13,308 nucleotides of DNA from Burkholderiales bacterium. GTDB lineage: Bacteria; Pseudomonadota; Gammaproteobacteria; Burkholderiales; SG8-41. The stretch lies in NCBI GenBank assembly GCA_005800795.1, contig SYEN01000092.1, positions 1 through 13,308 of the forward strand, given 5' to 3'. Under the pieces are notes generated by a model. The model was given only the letters and a program-made list of their open reading frames with translations, did not search any database and was not told where the DNA came from. The translations under genes and the position numbers were made by a program. This document shows, in pieces, positions 6,321 to 13,308 of the stretch. Every line of letters starts with the position of its first letter. Position 1 is the first letter of the stretch.

Positions 6321-7211
6321 TCAACGGGTATGGCGCCGTCCACGCTCTGCGAATTCGGCATACATCGCCAGCGCCGCATTCAGCACCAGTGCCGCGACTA
6401 TCATTAAGCCGCCCGTCAGCGCGCCCACGCCAGGCGTTTCGCCCAAGCCCAACCACACCCACAGCGGCGCAAGCACCGTTTCGGTCAATGCCAACAGACC
6501 CATTTCCGCCACCCTGAGGTGCCGAGCCGCCAGCGTCATCAGCCAGCAGCCCAGCCCCAGTTGCACGCAGCCCATCAGCGCGAGCAGTAAAAAGTCTTGC
6601 GGTCCCACGGCAAGCGAGCCACCGAGGATCAACGCCGGCGTCAATGCGATCAATCCTCCGAGGAATACGGTCGGCATCAAGTCCGCTGTAGCGCCGGGAA
6701 CCTTGCGGATAAACAGAAGCTGGCAGGCAAAAGCCAAGGGAATGCATAGCGCGAAAACATTGCCGATCCAGCGTCCGCTGCCGAGGCCCTCACCAAACAT
6801 GATAACAATTCCCGCGAGTGCAACGGCAATCGCGATCCACGTGTGCCACGCCACGCGCTCGCGCAGGAACAGCAATCCCATGACCGCGGCGCACAATGGC
6901 GAAACGCTCATCAACACAAACGTGTTGGCAGCGGTGGTGTTTTGTAGCGCGAGAATGAAACAGTAGATTTGCAGTGCCAGACAAGCGGCTGCGATCAACC
7001 CTGGCATACCCACCGCACGCACGGTGTCGACCGCCGAACGTCCGCGCAAAGCGACCAGCAGCACGCCGAGAAACGCTGTCATGAAAAACGCACGCCAAAA
7101 CACGATGACCCAGACATCGGTCACCACAAGGCTCTTCACGATAATGCCGCCAAGGCTCCAGCACACGCCCGCGGCGAGCATCAAAAGTATTCCGCGTGTG
7201 CGGTTGGGCAT
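6321..7211 (-). CDS. EamA/DMT-superfamily transporter (10 TM)
   Basis: An inner-membrane carrier of about 296 residues with the tandem EamA repeats of the drug/metabolite transporter superfamily. The start of repeat 1 is RGILLMLAAGVCWSLGGIIVKSL. Its end is NTTAANTFVLMSVSPLCAAVMGLLFLRERV, and repeat 2 ends with LALTETVLAPLWVWLGLGETPG, each with the characteristic acidic-Arg or Gly-Glu turn before the last helix. Hydrophobic segments sum to about ten. ATG 7211 is chosen because MPNRTRG sits directly before helix 1; ATG 7265 would add 18 polar residues, and neither has a clear ribosome site. It lies downstream of the oxidoreductase operon on the same strand, after a 117-bp gap. Members export amino acids, metabolites or drugs; the substrate here is unknown, and a role in sulfur-compound export would be guesswork. 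Confidence 0.9.
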   Translation of the reverse strand: MPNRTRGILLMLAAGVCWSLGGIIVKSLVVTDVWVIVFWRAFFMTAFLGVLLVALRGRSAVDTVRAVGMPGLIAAACLALQIYCFILALQNTTAANTFVLMSVSPLCAAVMGLLFLRERVAWHTWIAIAVALAGIVIMFGEGLGSGRWIGNVFALCIPLAFACQLLFIRKVPGATADLMPTVFLGGLIALTPALILGGSLAVGPQDFLLLALMGCVQLGLGCWLMTLAARHLRVAEMGLLALTETVLAPLWVWLGLGETPGVGALTGGLMIVAALVLNAALAMYAEFAERGRRHTR

Positions 7212-7284
7212 GCGGTCGTCAGGCGGCAATGCAAATCTTCTTGCTACACTGCAGTTCAAGGGCATAACTGCTGTGGTGTATTGC

Positions 7285-7303
7285 AAGTTATTGATTTAAT
7301 TGA
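7285..7303 (-). promoter_or_regulatory. AT-rich motif, degenerate copy 3, between soeC and the EamA gene
   Basis: Read on the minus strand this is TCAATTAAATCAATAACTT, preceded by AATAT. It resembles the motif at 2966-2994 (TCAATTAAAACAAATACTT), with one substitution and small shifts. It begins 25 nt after the soeC stop and stands before the EamA start, so it could act as a promoter element for the transporter gene. Part of the similarity may just reflect AT-rich composition. Confidence 0.25.
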
Positions 7304-7328
7304 ATATTCTATAAAATCAAACAAGGTA

Positions 7329-8258
7329 TTACGACGCTGCCTGGTAATACAAATTTTGTGGATGCCGCGCTTGTGCAAAGAAGTACCATCGCTCAGCGAT
7401 CAGGCCGATGTATTGAATAAGGAAGGCGAACGCGGCCTTGTTTTCGACATTGCTGCCTGACAGCAGCCACGCGGGAATCACAAACACCAGCAGCAAAAAC
7501 CCCCACTTCACGCTTTGCACGAGCTGGCGCGACTTGCCGTGAAAAAACTCGCGTGTGTTGAACGAGCTGCCCATGAAACCCTGAGCCTTTTGCACGATGC
7601 GCGGGTTCTGGATGCCGATGGCGCTTTGCATCGTGGATTTCGGACGCAGGCGTGCGTTGCGGATCAGCGAGGCGATGCGCGCGGCGGCGGCAGCCAGCGT
7701 AAGGTTCAGCGCCCAGCGCGCCAGTGTTGGGACAAGTGCAGGTTCCAGCGACGCGGCCAGCGCGGTGGCGAGGGTGAAACCGCTGGCGCAACCCAGCAGG
7801 GTGTAGTTGACGATGGTGAGCGGTGTTGCCCATTCCTGCAAAAACTTGATGCATACGTAGTTCATGGCGGTGATGTAAAACAGTGCGAGACACAAAATCG
7901 CGCCGGCAAGACCTGTGACCACCACACCGCTGGTGCCGCCGCTGAAATGGCAAACGCCGTGCAATGCGACCACGGCCATGAACAGCGGCAGCACGATGAC
8001 TTCGCGTGACAGCCACGAGGTGCGCCACATGGCGACGGCGCGCCACGCGCGTTCGGGGTGCCCGAGATGGAAGAACGACGCGATGAGTCCGGCGATCAAA
8101 AGCGCCAAAGCGACGAAGTCGCCGCGTACATAAAGTGCCGCGCCGGTGGCCGGCGCTGTCCCCAACCAGCCCGACTCGACCGCGAAAAGCGCCAGAAACA
8201 GCCCTTGGCCGGCACCGATCAGCGTGGTGAGAAAAATTACCGAAAATGCGGGATTCAT
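7329..8258 (-). CDS. soeC: DmsC-type membrane anchor subunit of molybdenum oxidoreductase (SoeC-like)
   Basis: A 309-residue polytopic inner-membrane protein of the DmsC/NrfD group, which anchors an iron-sulfur subunit and exchanges electrons with the quinone pool. Eight hydrophobic helices can be seen at roughly 5-27, 47-66, 85-105, 110-134, 146-170, 173-198, 250-266 and 275-295. FHLGHPERAWRA after helix 2 and the C-terminal AERWYFFAQARHPQNLYY are typical of DmsC-like anchors. The ATG at 8258 lies eight bases after the stop of the Fe-S subunit gene, so the two are translated from one message. The three-gene set of catalytic subunit, four-cluster subunit and anchor, with no Tat signal on the first, matches sulfite dehydrogenase SoeABC. 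DMSO or polysulfide reductase anchors are the main alternatives. Confidence 0.85.
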   Translation of the reverse strand: MNPAFSVIFLTTLIGAGQGLFLALFAVESGWLGTAPATGAALYVRGDFVALALLIAGLIASFFHLGHPERAWRAVAMWRTSWLSREVIVLPLFMAVVALHGVCHFSGGTSGVVVTGLAGAILCLALFYITAMNYVCIKFLQEWATPLTIVNYTLLGCASGFTLATALAASLEPALVPTLARWALNLTLAAAAARIASLIRNARLRPKSTMQSAIGIQNPRIVQKAQGFMGSSFNTREFFHGKSRQLVQSVKWGFLLLVFVIPAWLLSGSNVENKAAFAFLIQYIGLIAERWYFFAQARHPQNLYYQAAS

Positions 8259-8266
8259 GGTTCAGA

Positions 8267-8968
8267 TCAGGGCTTTGACGGCGCCCCAGTGGGCTTCAGT
8301 GTGTTGGGCCGCTGCTGCTCAACCTTGCGGCTCAGTTCGTTGTCGATGGCCGACGCACTGCGGCGCGGCAGATAATGATTCGCCGGTTTGGTTTCCCACT
8401 CCGGCATCAATTGATAGCCGCCGTTTTCACGGATGGCTTTGGAGACGATGGACTCAGGATCGTGGATGTCGCCGTAGAGCCGCGCGTTGGTGGGGCAGGC
8501 CAGTACGCAGGCGGGTTTACGCTGTTCGTCGGCGAGGCTGGTGTCGTTGATGCGGTCAACACACAGCGTGCATTTTTTCATCACCTTCTGGTTTTCGTCC
8601 AACTCGCGTACGCCGTACGGACAGGCCCATGAGCAGTAGTTGCAGCCGATGCATTTGTCGTAATCGATCAACACCAGACCGTCGGTCTGGCGTTTATAGC
8701 TGGCGCCAGTGGGGCACACCGGTACGCATGGCGGGTCTTCGCAATGCAGACACGATTTCGGGAAATGTACGGTCTGTGTGTTGGGGAACTCGCCGACTTC
8801 AAAGGTTTGCACGCGATTAAAAAACGTGCCGCTGGGGTCTTTGCCATAGGGGTTTTCATCCGACAACGATCCCGCCACGCCAGACGTGTTCCATTCCTTG
8901 CAACTGGTGACACAGGCATGACAGCCTACGCACACGTTCAAGTCGATGACCAAAGCCAGTTGCGTCAT
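8267..8968 (-). CDS. soeB: Four-cluster [4Fe-4S] ferredoxin-like subunit (SoeB-like)
   Basis: A 233-residue electron-transfer subunit of the DmsB/NrfC type that carries electrons between the molybdenum subunit and the membrane anchor. Sixteen cysteines fall into the four expected groups: C13-x2-C16-x2-C19-x3-C23; C73-x2-C76-x4-C81-x3-C85; C106-x2-C109-x2-C112-x3-C116; and C133-x2-C136 with C154-x3-C158. It has no leader peptide, which agrees with a cytoplasmic location. The start is ATG 8968, not the upstream in-frame codon at 8998. AGGAG (8976-8980) lies seven bases before it, and the ATG overlaps the TGA of the catalytic gene as ATGA, a sign of translational coupling. The last 60 or so residues, after the fourth cluster, are polar and probably contact the partner subunits. 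Confidence 0.9.
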   Translation of the reverse strand: MTQLALVIDLNVCVGCHACVTSCKEWNTSGVAGSLSDENPYGKDPSGTFFNRVQTFEVGEFPNTQTVHFPKSCLHCEDPPCVPVCPTGASYKRQTDGLVLIDYDKCIGCNYCSWACPYGVRELDENQKVMKKCTLCVDRINDTSLADEQRKPACVLACPTNARLYGDIHDPESIVSKAIRENGGYQLMPEWETKPANHYLPRRSASAIDNELSRKVEQQRPNTLKPTGAPSKP

Positions 8969-8980
8969 TTGCTTTCTCCT
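8965..8980 (-). promoter_or_regulatory. Ribosome site and ATGA overlap coupling soeA to soeB
   Basis: AGGAG at 8976-8980, inside the last codons of soeA, stands seven bases before the soeB ATG (8966-8968). That ATG shares bases with the soeA TGA (8965-8967). This decides the soeB start and suggests coupled translation, giving equal amounts of the two subunits. Confidence 0.75.
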
Positions 8981-11862
8981 GCGGCAAATGCCTGCCATAA
9001 GCGGTGTAGTTTGGTGGTGCCGGGCAGGGGCTTCAGGGCGTTGAACTGCGGCGAGCTTTCTTGTGGCTCATCGGCGCCCGCCGGGTAAATGCGTACGCGC
9101 ACATCGTACCAGCCGGCTTGACCGGTGAGCGGGTCGGAATTCGACATGCGCCGGCCTTCGCGCTCACTTGCGTTTGCCGGCAGTTCATCCGAGATCAGAT
9201 GGTTCAGCAAAAAGCCGCGCCGTGATTCATTGGCGTCTTCCGCCAAATGCCACGCGCCGCGTGATTTGCCGATGGCATTCCATGTCCACACAGTGCCCGG
9301 TTCGACCGCCTCGGAATAGCGGCACATACAACGTACTTTGCCGTGCATGGATTCCACCCACAGCCAGCCTCCATCGGCGATGCCCGCAGCCTGTGCCGTT
9401 TTTGTATTTATAAACAGATAGTTATGCGTGTGTATCTGGCGCAGCCAGGCGTTTTGCGAATCCCACGAGTGATACATCGCCATGGGCCGCTGGGTGATGG
9501 CAGCGAGCGGATATTTCTGTTTGTCCGAAATACTGACTTCCAGCGGCTCGTAATAAAACGGCAGCGGATCAAAATATTTTTCAATGCGATCTTTCAGGTG
9601 TGCAGGCGGCTGGCGCTTGCCGTGGCCGCGCGCTGCAAGCCGAAAGCGTTGCAGCACTTCGGCATACAACTGAATCATGATCGGATCGCCGTAGCGCCGC
9701 AGCTTCACGTTGGTCGCCCAATCGTGATAGCCCTGATTCCAGTTGCGCATGTAGGTGATTTCAGGCGGCAGATGATGCTGATGCACACAGTTGTTCTTGG
9801 CGTACATGTCCCACTGTTTTGGATTGGGCGCGCCGATCATGGGCTTATCGCCCTCCTCGCCGCGCCAGCCAGTCAGATACCCCTGGCCTGAATTCGGTGC
9901 TGTCTGAAAATTCACCACGAAGTCGGGATAGTCGCGAAACTTGCGTGTGCCGTCGGCATTGGTGAACGCGGGCAATTTGAGACGGCTCGCCAGTTCTACA
10001 ATCACTTCCTGAAACGGCCTGCATTGGCCCTTGGGCGGGAGGATCGGCACGCGCACCGCATCCACCGGCCCGTCGAATTCCGAAATCGGCCGGTCGAGCA
10101 TCGACATCACGTCGTGGCGTTCAAGATAAGTGGTGTCGGGCAGAATCAGATCGGCGAACGCCGTCATTTCCGATTCAAACGCATCACACACGATGATGAA
10201 GGGAATCTTGTATTCGCCGTTCTCATTCCTGTCGTTCAGCATGCGCCGTGTTTCGCTGGTGTTCATCGACGAATTCCACGCCATGTTGGCCATGAAAATA
10301 AACAGCGTGTCGATCTTGTACGGGTCGCCGCGCCAGGCATTGGCGATGACGTTATGCATCATGCCGTGTACCGCCAGCGGATATTCCCACGAGAATGCTT
10401 TATCGATGCGCATCGGGCTGCCTGCGTCATCGACAAACAACTCGTCAGGGCTGGCGGGAAAGCCCAGAGGAGCGCCGCCCAGCGGCGTGTTGGGCTTGAC
10501 CGCGTCAGGCGTCACCGGGTTGCGCGCGAACACCGGCGGCGTGCCACGGGGATACGGCGCCTTGTGGCGAAAGCCGCCAGGGCGGTCGATGGTGCCCAGC
10601 AGCGACATCAAAATGGACAGCGCACGTATGGTTTGAAAGCCGTTGGAGTGCGCCGCCAGCCCGCGCATGGCGTGAAACGCCACCGGGTTGCCGGTAATGG
10701 AGTCGTGCGTGCGGCCCCAGCTATCTGTCCACGCCAGCGGCAGCGTGATTTTTTGATCGCGCGCGATCTCGCCCATCTCGCGCGCCAGCGAGCGGATACG
10801 TGCCGCCGGAATGCCGGTGATTTCCGCGGCCCATTCCGGAGTGTAAGGTTCGAGCCGTTCGCACAGCAGTGCGAACGCTGGCCGCACCGGCATGCCGTCG
10901 GGCAGCGTGTACTTGCCGTTGAGCGCCGGCTTGCAGCCCGATGCGTGATTCGACACCGCCGCGTCGATACCCGCGTCCCACCACAACTGGCTGTGATTGC
11001 GGTGTGGATTGTCGGCAGGTGTAATGCCGTTGGCGACGACCAAGCCGTATTGTGGTGAATTCGGATCGTCGTTTACCAGATAACCGCCGTTGGTGTATTC
11101 GCCGACGAAGTCTTCGTCATACAGTTTTTCGCGAACCAGTTCGGCATTCAACGCCAGTAAAAGCGCGCCATCGGTGCCCGGCCGTATGGGGATCCACTCA
11201 TCGGCAATCGCCGAATAGCCCGTGCGCACCGGATTGATGGAAATGAATTTGCCGCCGCTGCGCTTGAATTTGGAAATCGCAATCTTCAGCGGATTGGAGT
11301 GATGATCTTCCGCCGTGCCGATCATCACAAACAGCTTGGCGCGATCCAGATCCGGCCCGCCGAATTCCCAGAACGAACCGCCTATGGTGTAAATCATGCC
11401 GGCAGCCATGTTCACCGAACAAAAACCGCCGTGTGCCGCGTAGTTGGGCGTGCCGAACTGGGCGGCGAACAAACCCGTCAACGCCTGCATCTGGTCGCGC
11501 CCGGTGAAAAGCGCAAATTTTTTCGGATCGGTGGCGCGCAGATGCGTGAGCCGTTCTTCGATCTGCCGAAGCGCTTCATCCCACGTGATGACTTCAAATT
11601 CCGCATCGCCGCGATGCGCGCCGGCCTTGCGCCGCAAAGGTTGTGTAAGCCGCGCGGGCGAATACTGCTTCATGATGCCCGATGCACCCTTGGCGCAAAT
11701 CACGCCCTGATTCAGCGGGTGCTCCGGGTTGCCTTCGATATAACGCACCTCGCCATCACGCAGCGTCACCTTGATGCCGCAGCGGCAGGCGCACATGTAA
11801 CAAGTTGTGGTCTTGACTTCGGACGGGGAGAGTTCCGGCGCGGCGGGCGTCGTTGTGGGCAT
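8965..11862 (-). CDS. soeA: Molybdopterin oxidoreductase catalytic subunit, probable sulfite dehydrogenase SoeA
   Basis: A 965-residue DMSO-reductase-superfamily enzyme binding bis-MGD molybdenum and one [4Fe-4S] cluster. The cluster motif is C21-x2-C24-x3-C28-x27-C56. AHGGFCSVNMAAG places C148 where a Mo-ligating Cys is expected. SINPVRTGYSAIADEWIPIRPGTDGALLLA is the conserved MGD-binding core, and the C-terminal part (about 820-910) is the dinucleotide-binding domain. There is no Tat leader: MPTTTPAAPELSPSEVKTTTC runs straight into the cluster motif, so the enzyme should face the cytoplasm. Absence of Tat, length near 965, a four-cluster partner and a DmsC-type anchor are what is known for SoeABC, which oxidises cytoplasmic sulfite to sulfate and reduces quinone. 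Formate dehydrogenase or polysulfide/thiosulfate reductase are less likely alternatives. The start at 11862 has no obvious ribosome site. No TorD-type chaperone gene is in the window. Confidence 0.85.
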   Translation of the reverse strand: MPTTTPAAPELSPSEVKTTTCYMCACRCGIKVTLRDGEVRYIEGNPEHPLNQGVICAKGASGIMKQYSPARLTQPLRRKAGAHRGDAEFEVITWDEALRQIEERLTHLRATDPKKFALFTGRDQMQALTGLFAAQFGTPNYAAHGGFCSVNMAAGMIYTIGGSFWEFGGPDLDRAKLFVMIGTAEDHHSNPLKIAISKFKRSGGKFISINPVRTGYSAIADEWIPIRPGTDGALLLALNAELVREKLYDEDFVGEYTNGGYLVNDDPNSPQYGLVVANGITPADNPHRNHSQLWWDAGIDAAVSNHASGCKPALNGKYTLPDGMPVRPAFALLCERLEPYTPEWAAEITGIPAARIRSLAREMGEIARDQKITLPLAWTDSWGRTHDSITGNPVAFHAMRGLAAHSNGFQTIRALSILMSLLGTIDRPGGFRHKAPYPRGTPPVFARNPVTPDAVKPNTPLGGAPLGFPASPDELFVDDAGSPMRIDKAFSWEYPLAVHGMMHNVIANAWRGDPYKIDTLFIFMANMAWNSSMNTSETRRMLNDRNENGEYKIPFIIVCDAFESEMTAFADLILPDTTYLERHDVMSMLDRPISEFDGPVDAVRVPILPPKGQCRPFQEVIVELASRLKLPAFTNADGTRKFRDYPDFVVNFQTAPNSGQGYLTGWRGEEGDKPMIGAPNPKQWDMYAKNNCVHQHHLPPEITYMRNWNQGYHDWATNVKLRRYGDPIMIQLYAEVLQRFRLAARGHGKRQPPAHLKDRIEKYFDPLPFYYEPLEVSISDKQKYPLAAITQRPMAMYHSWDSQNAWLRQIHTHNYLFINTKTAQAAGIADGGWLWVESMHGKVRCMCRYSEAVEPGTVWTWNAIGKSRGAWHLAEDANESRRGFLLNHLISDELPANASEREGRRMSNSDPLTGQAGWYDVRVRIYPAGADEPQESSPQFNALKPLPGTTKLHRLWQAFAAGESK

Positions 11863-12004
11863 TGTTGGGCTTATTTGGGTGTACAGGGCTGTGCTGAGAT
11901 GACACGACGGAGATTCTACCGAACTTGCACGCCGGCTCCTATCGGTAGTTGCACGGGTAAACTTCGACTTTTGTATGAATCATCCCAAGGGGGGCAGGCT
12001 GCTT
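11863..12004. promoter_or_regulatory. Divergent control region between soeA and the esterase gene
   Basis: A 142-bp region between divergent starts. It contains an inverted repeat CTACCGA (11916-11922) / TCGGTAG (11942-11948) and a direct repeat TTGCACG (11925-11931 and 11949-11955) at a 24-bp period, that is, two or so helical turns apart, as in operators bound by dimers. On the minus strand TAGAAT (11913-11918), overlapping the left half-site, is a fair -10 for soeA, but no good -35 stands before it. On the plus strand TTGCAC (11949-11954) and TATGAA (11974-11979), 19 bp apart, form a weak promoter candidate for the esterase. Function is inferred. Confidence 0.4.
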
Positions 12005-13108
12005 ATGGCACTCAAACGTCCGCAAAGCCCGACCGGCACGATGGTGGTGCTGGAGCACGTCTCGAACATCTTAAAGGGCAACGCGCTTGGCGATCCGCAC
12101 GTGCGCCGGGTTGGGGCGTGGCTGCCGCCGCAGTATGACGCCGGTGACAGGCGGCGCTTCCCAGTCCTGTTCGATCTCGCCGGCTTTACCGGCACCGGCC
12201 TGTCGCACGCCAATTGGAAGCCGTTTGGCGATAACGTCCCGGAGCGCGCCGCACGCTTGATCCACGAAAAAAAAATGGGGCCGGCGATTATTGTGTTCCC
12301 CGATTGCTTTACCGCACTGGGCGGGAATCAATACATCAACTCATCGGCCATCGGCAATTACGCGGATTACCTCACGCGCGAGCTGATTCCTTTTGTGGAC
12401 CGTGAATTTCGCACGCTGGCCAGCCGCGAGCATCGTGGCTGTTTCGGCAAATCTTCCGGCGGCTACGGTGCGATGATTCACGGTATGAAATACCCGCAAC
12501 ACTGGGGCGCCATCGCCAATCATTCGGGCGACTCGTATTTTGATTTTGTCTATTGGCACGATTGGCCGAACACCATCAACGAATTGGCCAAGTACTGCTC
12601 GCCGAAACGTACGGCGGGCGCGGTGAAGGAGCTGCGCGAGGCTGGCCGCAAGAACATCGCACAGGGCATGGACGACGGGCGCATCAAACGCTTTCTCGAT
12701 GCGGTGTGGAAAAAAGAGAAACTCTCGGGCGGCGAGGGACATTGTTTGATGAATGTCTGCATGGCAGCAACGTACGATCCCGATCCGCGCGCGCCGCTGG
12801 GGTTCCGTGTGCCGTTTAATCTCGAATCCGGTGAGGTGATCGAGCGCCGCTGGCAAAACTGGCGCGCCCACGATCCGGTTAATCTGGTGGCGAAGTACCG
12901 TGCGAATCTGAAAACGCTGCGCGGCATTTTTGTCGATTGCGGCTGGCGCGATCAGTATCACATTCATTTCGGCACGCGCATTCTGTCGCGGCGTCTTGCG
13001 GCGGCGGGCGTACGACACACGTACGAGGAATTCGACGACAATCACTCGGACATTGATTACCGCATGAATGTGAGTCTGCCATTTTTGTACAGGGCGTTAA
13101 AACCGTAG
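12005..13108 (+). CDS. Esterase-D/enterochelin-esterase-like alpha/beta hydrolase
   Basis: A 367-residue serine hydrolase of the putative esterase family (PF00756-like). The nucleophile is S150 in FGKSSGGYGAM, the elbow G148-x-S-x-G152. RFPVLFDLAGFTGTG (about 51-65) forms the strand and oxyanion loop, and IIVFPDCFTALGGNQYINS is the typical second segment of the fold. The acid is probably D311 or D316 in VDCGWRDQYH, and the base is H347 in DDNHSDIDYR. There is no signal peptide, so it should act in the cytoplasm. ATG 12005 is preferred over the in-frame ATG 11975, because AAGGGGGGCAGG stands just before it with AGG six bases away, and MALKRPQS is a natural beginning. It is divergent from soeA and 70 bp upstream of a CoA-transferase gene on the same strand. 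Substrate unknown; hydrolysis of a carboxylic ester or thioester is the safest reading. Confidence 0.9.
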   Translation: MALKRPQSPTGTMVVLEHVSNILKGNALGDPHVRRVGAWLPPQYDAGDRRRFPVLFDLAGFTGTGLSHANWKPFGDNVPERAARLIHEKKMGPAIIVFPDCFTALGGNQYINSSAIGNYADYLTRELIPFVDREFRTLASREHRGCFGKSSGGYGAMIHGMKYPQHWGAIANHSGDSYFDFVYWHDWPNTINELAKYCSPKRTAGAVKELREAGRKNIAQGMDDGRIKRFLDAVWKKEKLSGGEGHCLMNVCMAATYDPDPRAPLGFRVPFNLESGEVIERRWQNWRAHDPVNLVAKYRANLKTLRGIFVDCGWRDQYHIHFGTRILSRRLAAAGVRHTYEEFDDNHSDIDYRMNVSLPFLYRALKP

Positions 13109-13119
13109 ACAAGATACGC

Positions 13120-13147
13120 TAAAAAAGTCAATTAAAACAAATAGTTA
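13120..13147 (+). promoter_or_regulatory. AT-rich motif, copy 2, upstream of the CoA-transferase gene
   Basis: TAAAAAA, one base, TCAATTAAAACAAATA, one base, TTA. The 16-mer is identical to that at 2970-2985 (minus strand) upstream of the GST gene. It begins 11 nt after the esterase stop and precedes the CoA-transferase start by 31 nt. TCAATT (13128-13133) and TATACC (13151-13156) are 17 bp apart and would make a weak sigma-70-like promoter. Confidence 0.4.
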
Positions 13148-13178
13148 AAATATACCTGCCTGAGTGCATTTTCTCATC

Positions 13179-13308
13179 ATGACATCAACGATTCCCCCTC
13201 AGCCCCGCCGCCCCGCACTTGCCGGATTGCGCGTGATTGATCTCGCACGCGTGCTTGCAGGCCCGACCTGCGCGCAAACGCTGGCCGACCTTGGGGCTGA
13301 TGTGATCA
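13179..13308 (+). CDS. CaiB/Frc-type (class III) CoA-transferase, N-terminal part, cut by right edge
   Basis: The first 43 codons are visible. After a short proline-rich start (MTSTIPPQPRRPA) comes LAGLRVIDLARVLAGP, then TCAQTLADLGADVI. This is the unmistakable beginning of class III CoA-transferases, which move CoA between carboxylic acids (for example formyl-CoA:oxalate or carnitine types). The catalytic Asp lies well beyond the window, so subtype cannot be judged. ATG 13179 is the first in-frame start; no clear ribosome site precedes it. It follows the esterase gene on the same strand and may begin or continue a carboxylic-acid catabolic operon: hydrolysis of an ester first, then activation of the released acid with CoA. 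Confidence 0.88.
   Translation, partial: MTSTIPPQPRRPALAGLRVIDLARVLAGPTCAQTLADLGADVI

Noticed and set aside
8969..8998. Upstream start for soeB adding MAGICRRRKQ
   Set aside because: AGGAG seven bases before ATG 8968 and the ATGA overlap with soeA favour the shorter form; the extension is just translated ribosome-site sequence.
10024..11058. Long plus-strand open frame (344 codons) opposite soeA
   Set aside because: It is antisense to a fully conserved molybdopterin oxidoreductase. Its translation is rich in Arg and His without any domain pattern, as expected from GC-rich antisense frames.
11299..12138. Plus-strand open frame crossing the soeA start and the esterase start
   Set aside because: It overlaps the real genes on both sides in other frames, and its sequence has no family features.

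Overview
The window looks like chromosomal DNA of a GC-rich betaproteobacterium, most likely Burkholderiales. The evidence is three Bug-family (TctC-type) periplasmic solute-binding proteins, a family greatly expanded in Bordetella, Cupriavidus and Comamonadaceae-like genomes, together with high G+C codon use, a CaiB-type CoA-transferase and a REP-like palindromic repeat of a kind frequent in that order. This taxonomic reading is inference. No rRNA, tRNA, CRISPR array or prophage was seen.

Layout, left to right. Positions 1-108 hold the 3' end of a transposase gene (IS1595-like) that runs off the left edge. From 3770 leftward on the minus strand lie a Sir2-family deacylase, a glutathione S-transferase, a Bug protein whose 5' end carries an 81-bp inverted-repeat element in frame, and a second Bug protein. 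Divergent from sir2, on the plus strand, is a two-gene unit: an alpha/beta hydrolase with a lysine/alanine-rich tail, then a third Bug protein. Converging on it from the right, all on the minus strand, are a molybdenum oxidoreductase operon (large catalytic subunit, four-cluster ferredoxin-like subunit, DmsC-type membrane anchor) and, downstream of it, an EamA/DMT exporter-like protein. The oxidoreductase lacks a Tat signal and best fits the cytoplasmic sulfite dehydrogenase SoeABC. Divergent from soeA is an esterase-D-like hydrolase, followed by the first 43 codons of a CaiB/Frc-type CoA-transferase cut by the right edge.

How the parts may work together (inference): the Bug proteins, two esterase/hydrolases, GST and CoA-transferase suggest uptake and breakdown of small organic acids or esters. 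The Soe-type complex would feed electrons from cytoplasmic sulfite into the quinone pool, as needed when organosulfonates or other sulfur compounds are catabolised. No TctA/TctB membrane partners for the Bug proteins are present here.

The most unusual signals are the in-frame palindromic element in the signal-peptide region of one Bug protein, an almost identical 28-nt AT-rich motif placed about 20 nt after a stop codon at two distant loci (with a weaker third copy), and the histone-H1-like tail on the hydrolase. I found no clear case for an entirely new multi-gene system; the gene set is otherwise typical accessory metabolism.
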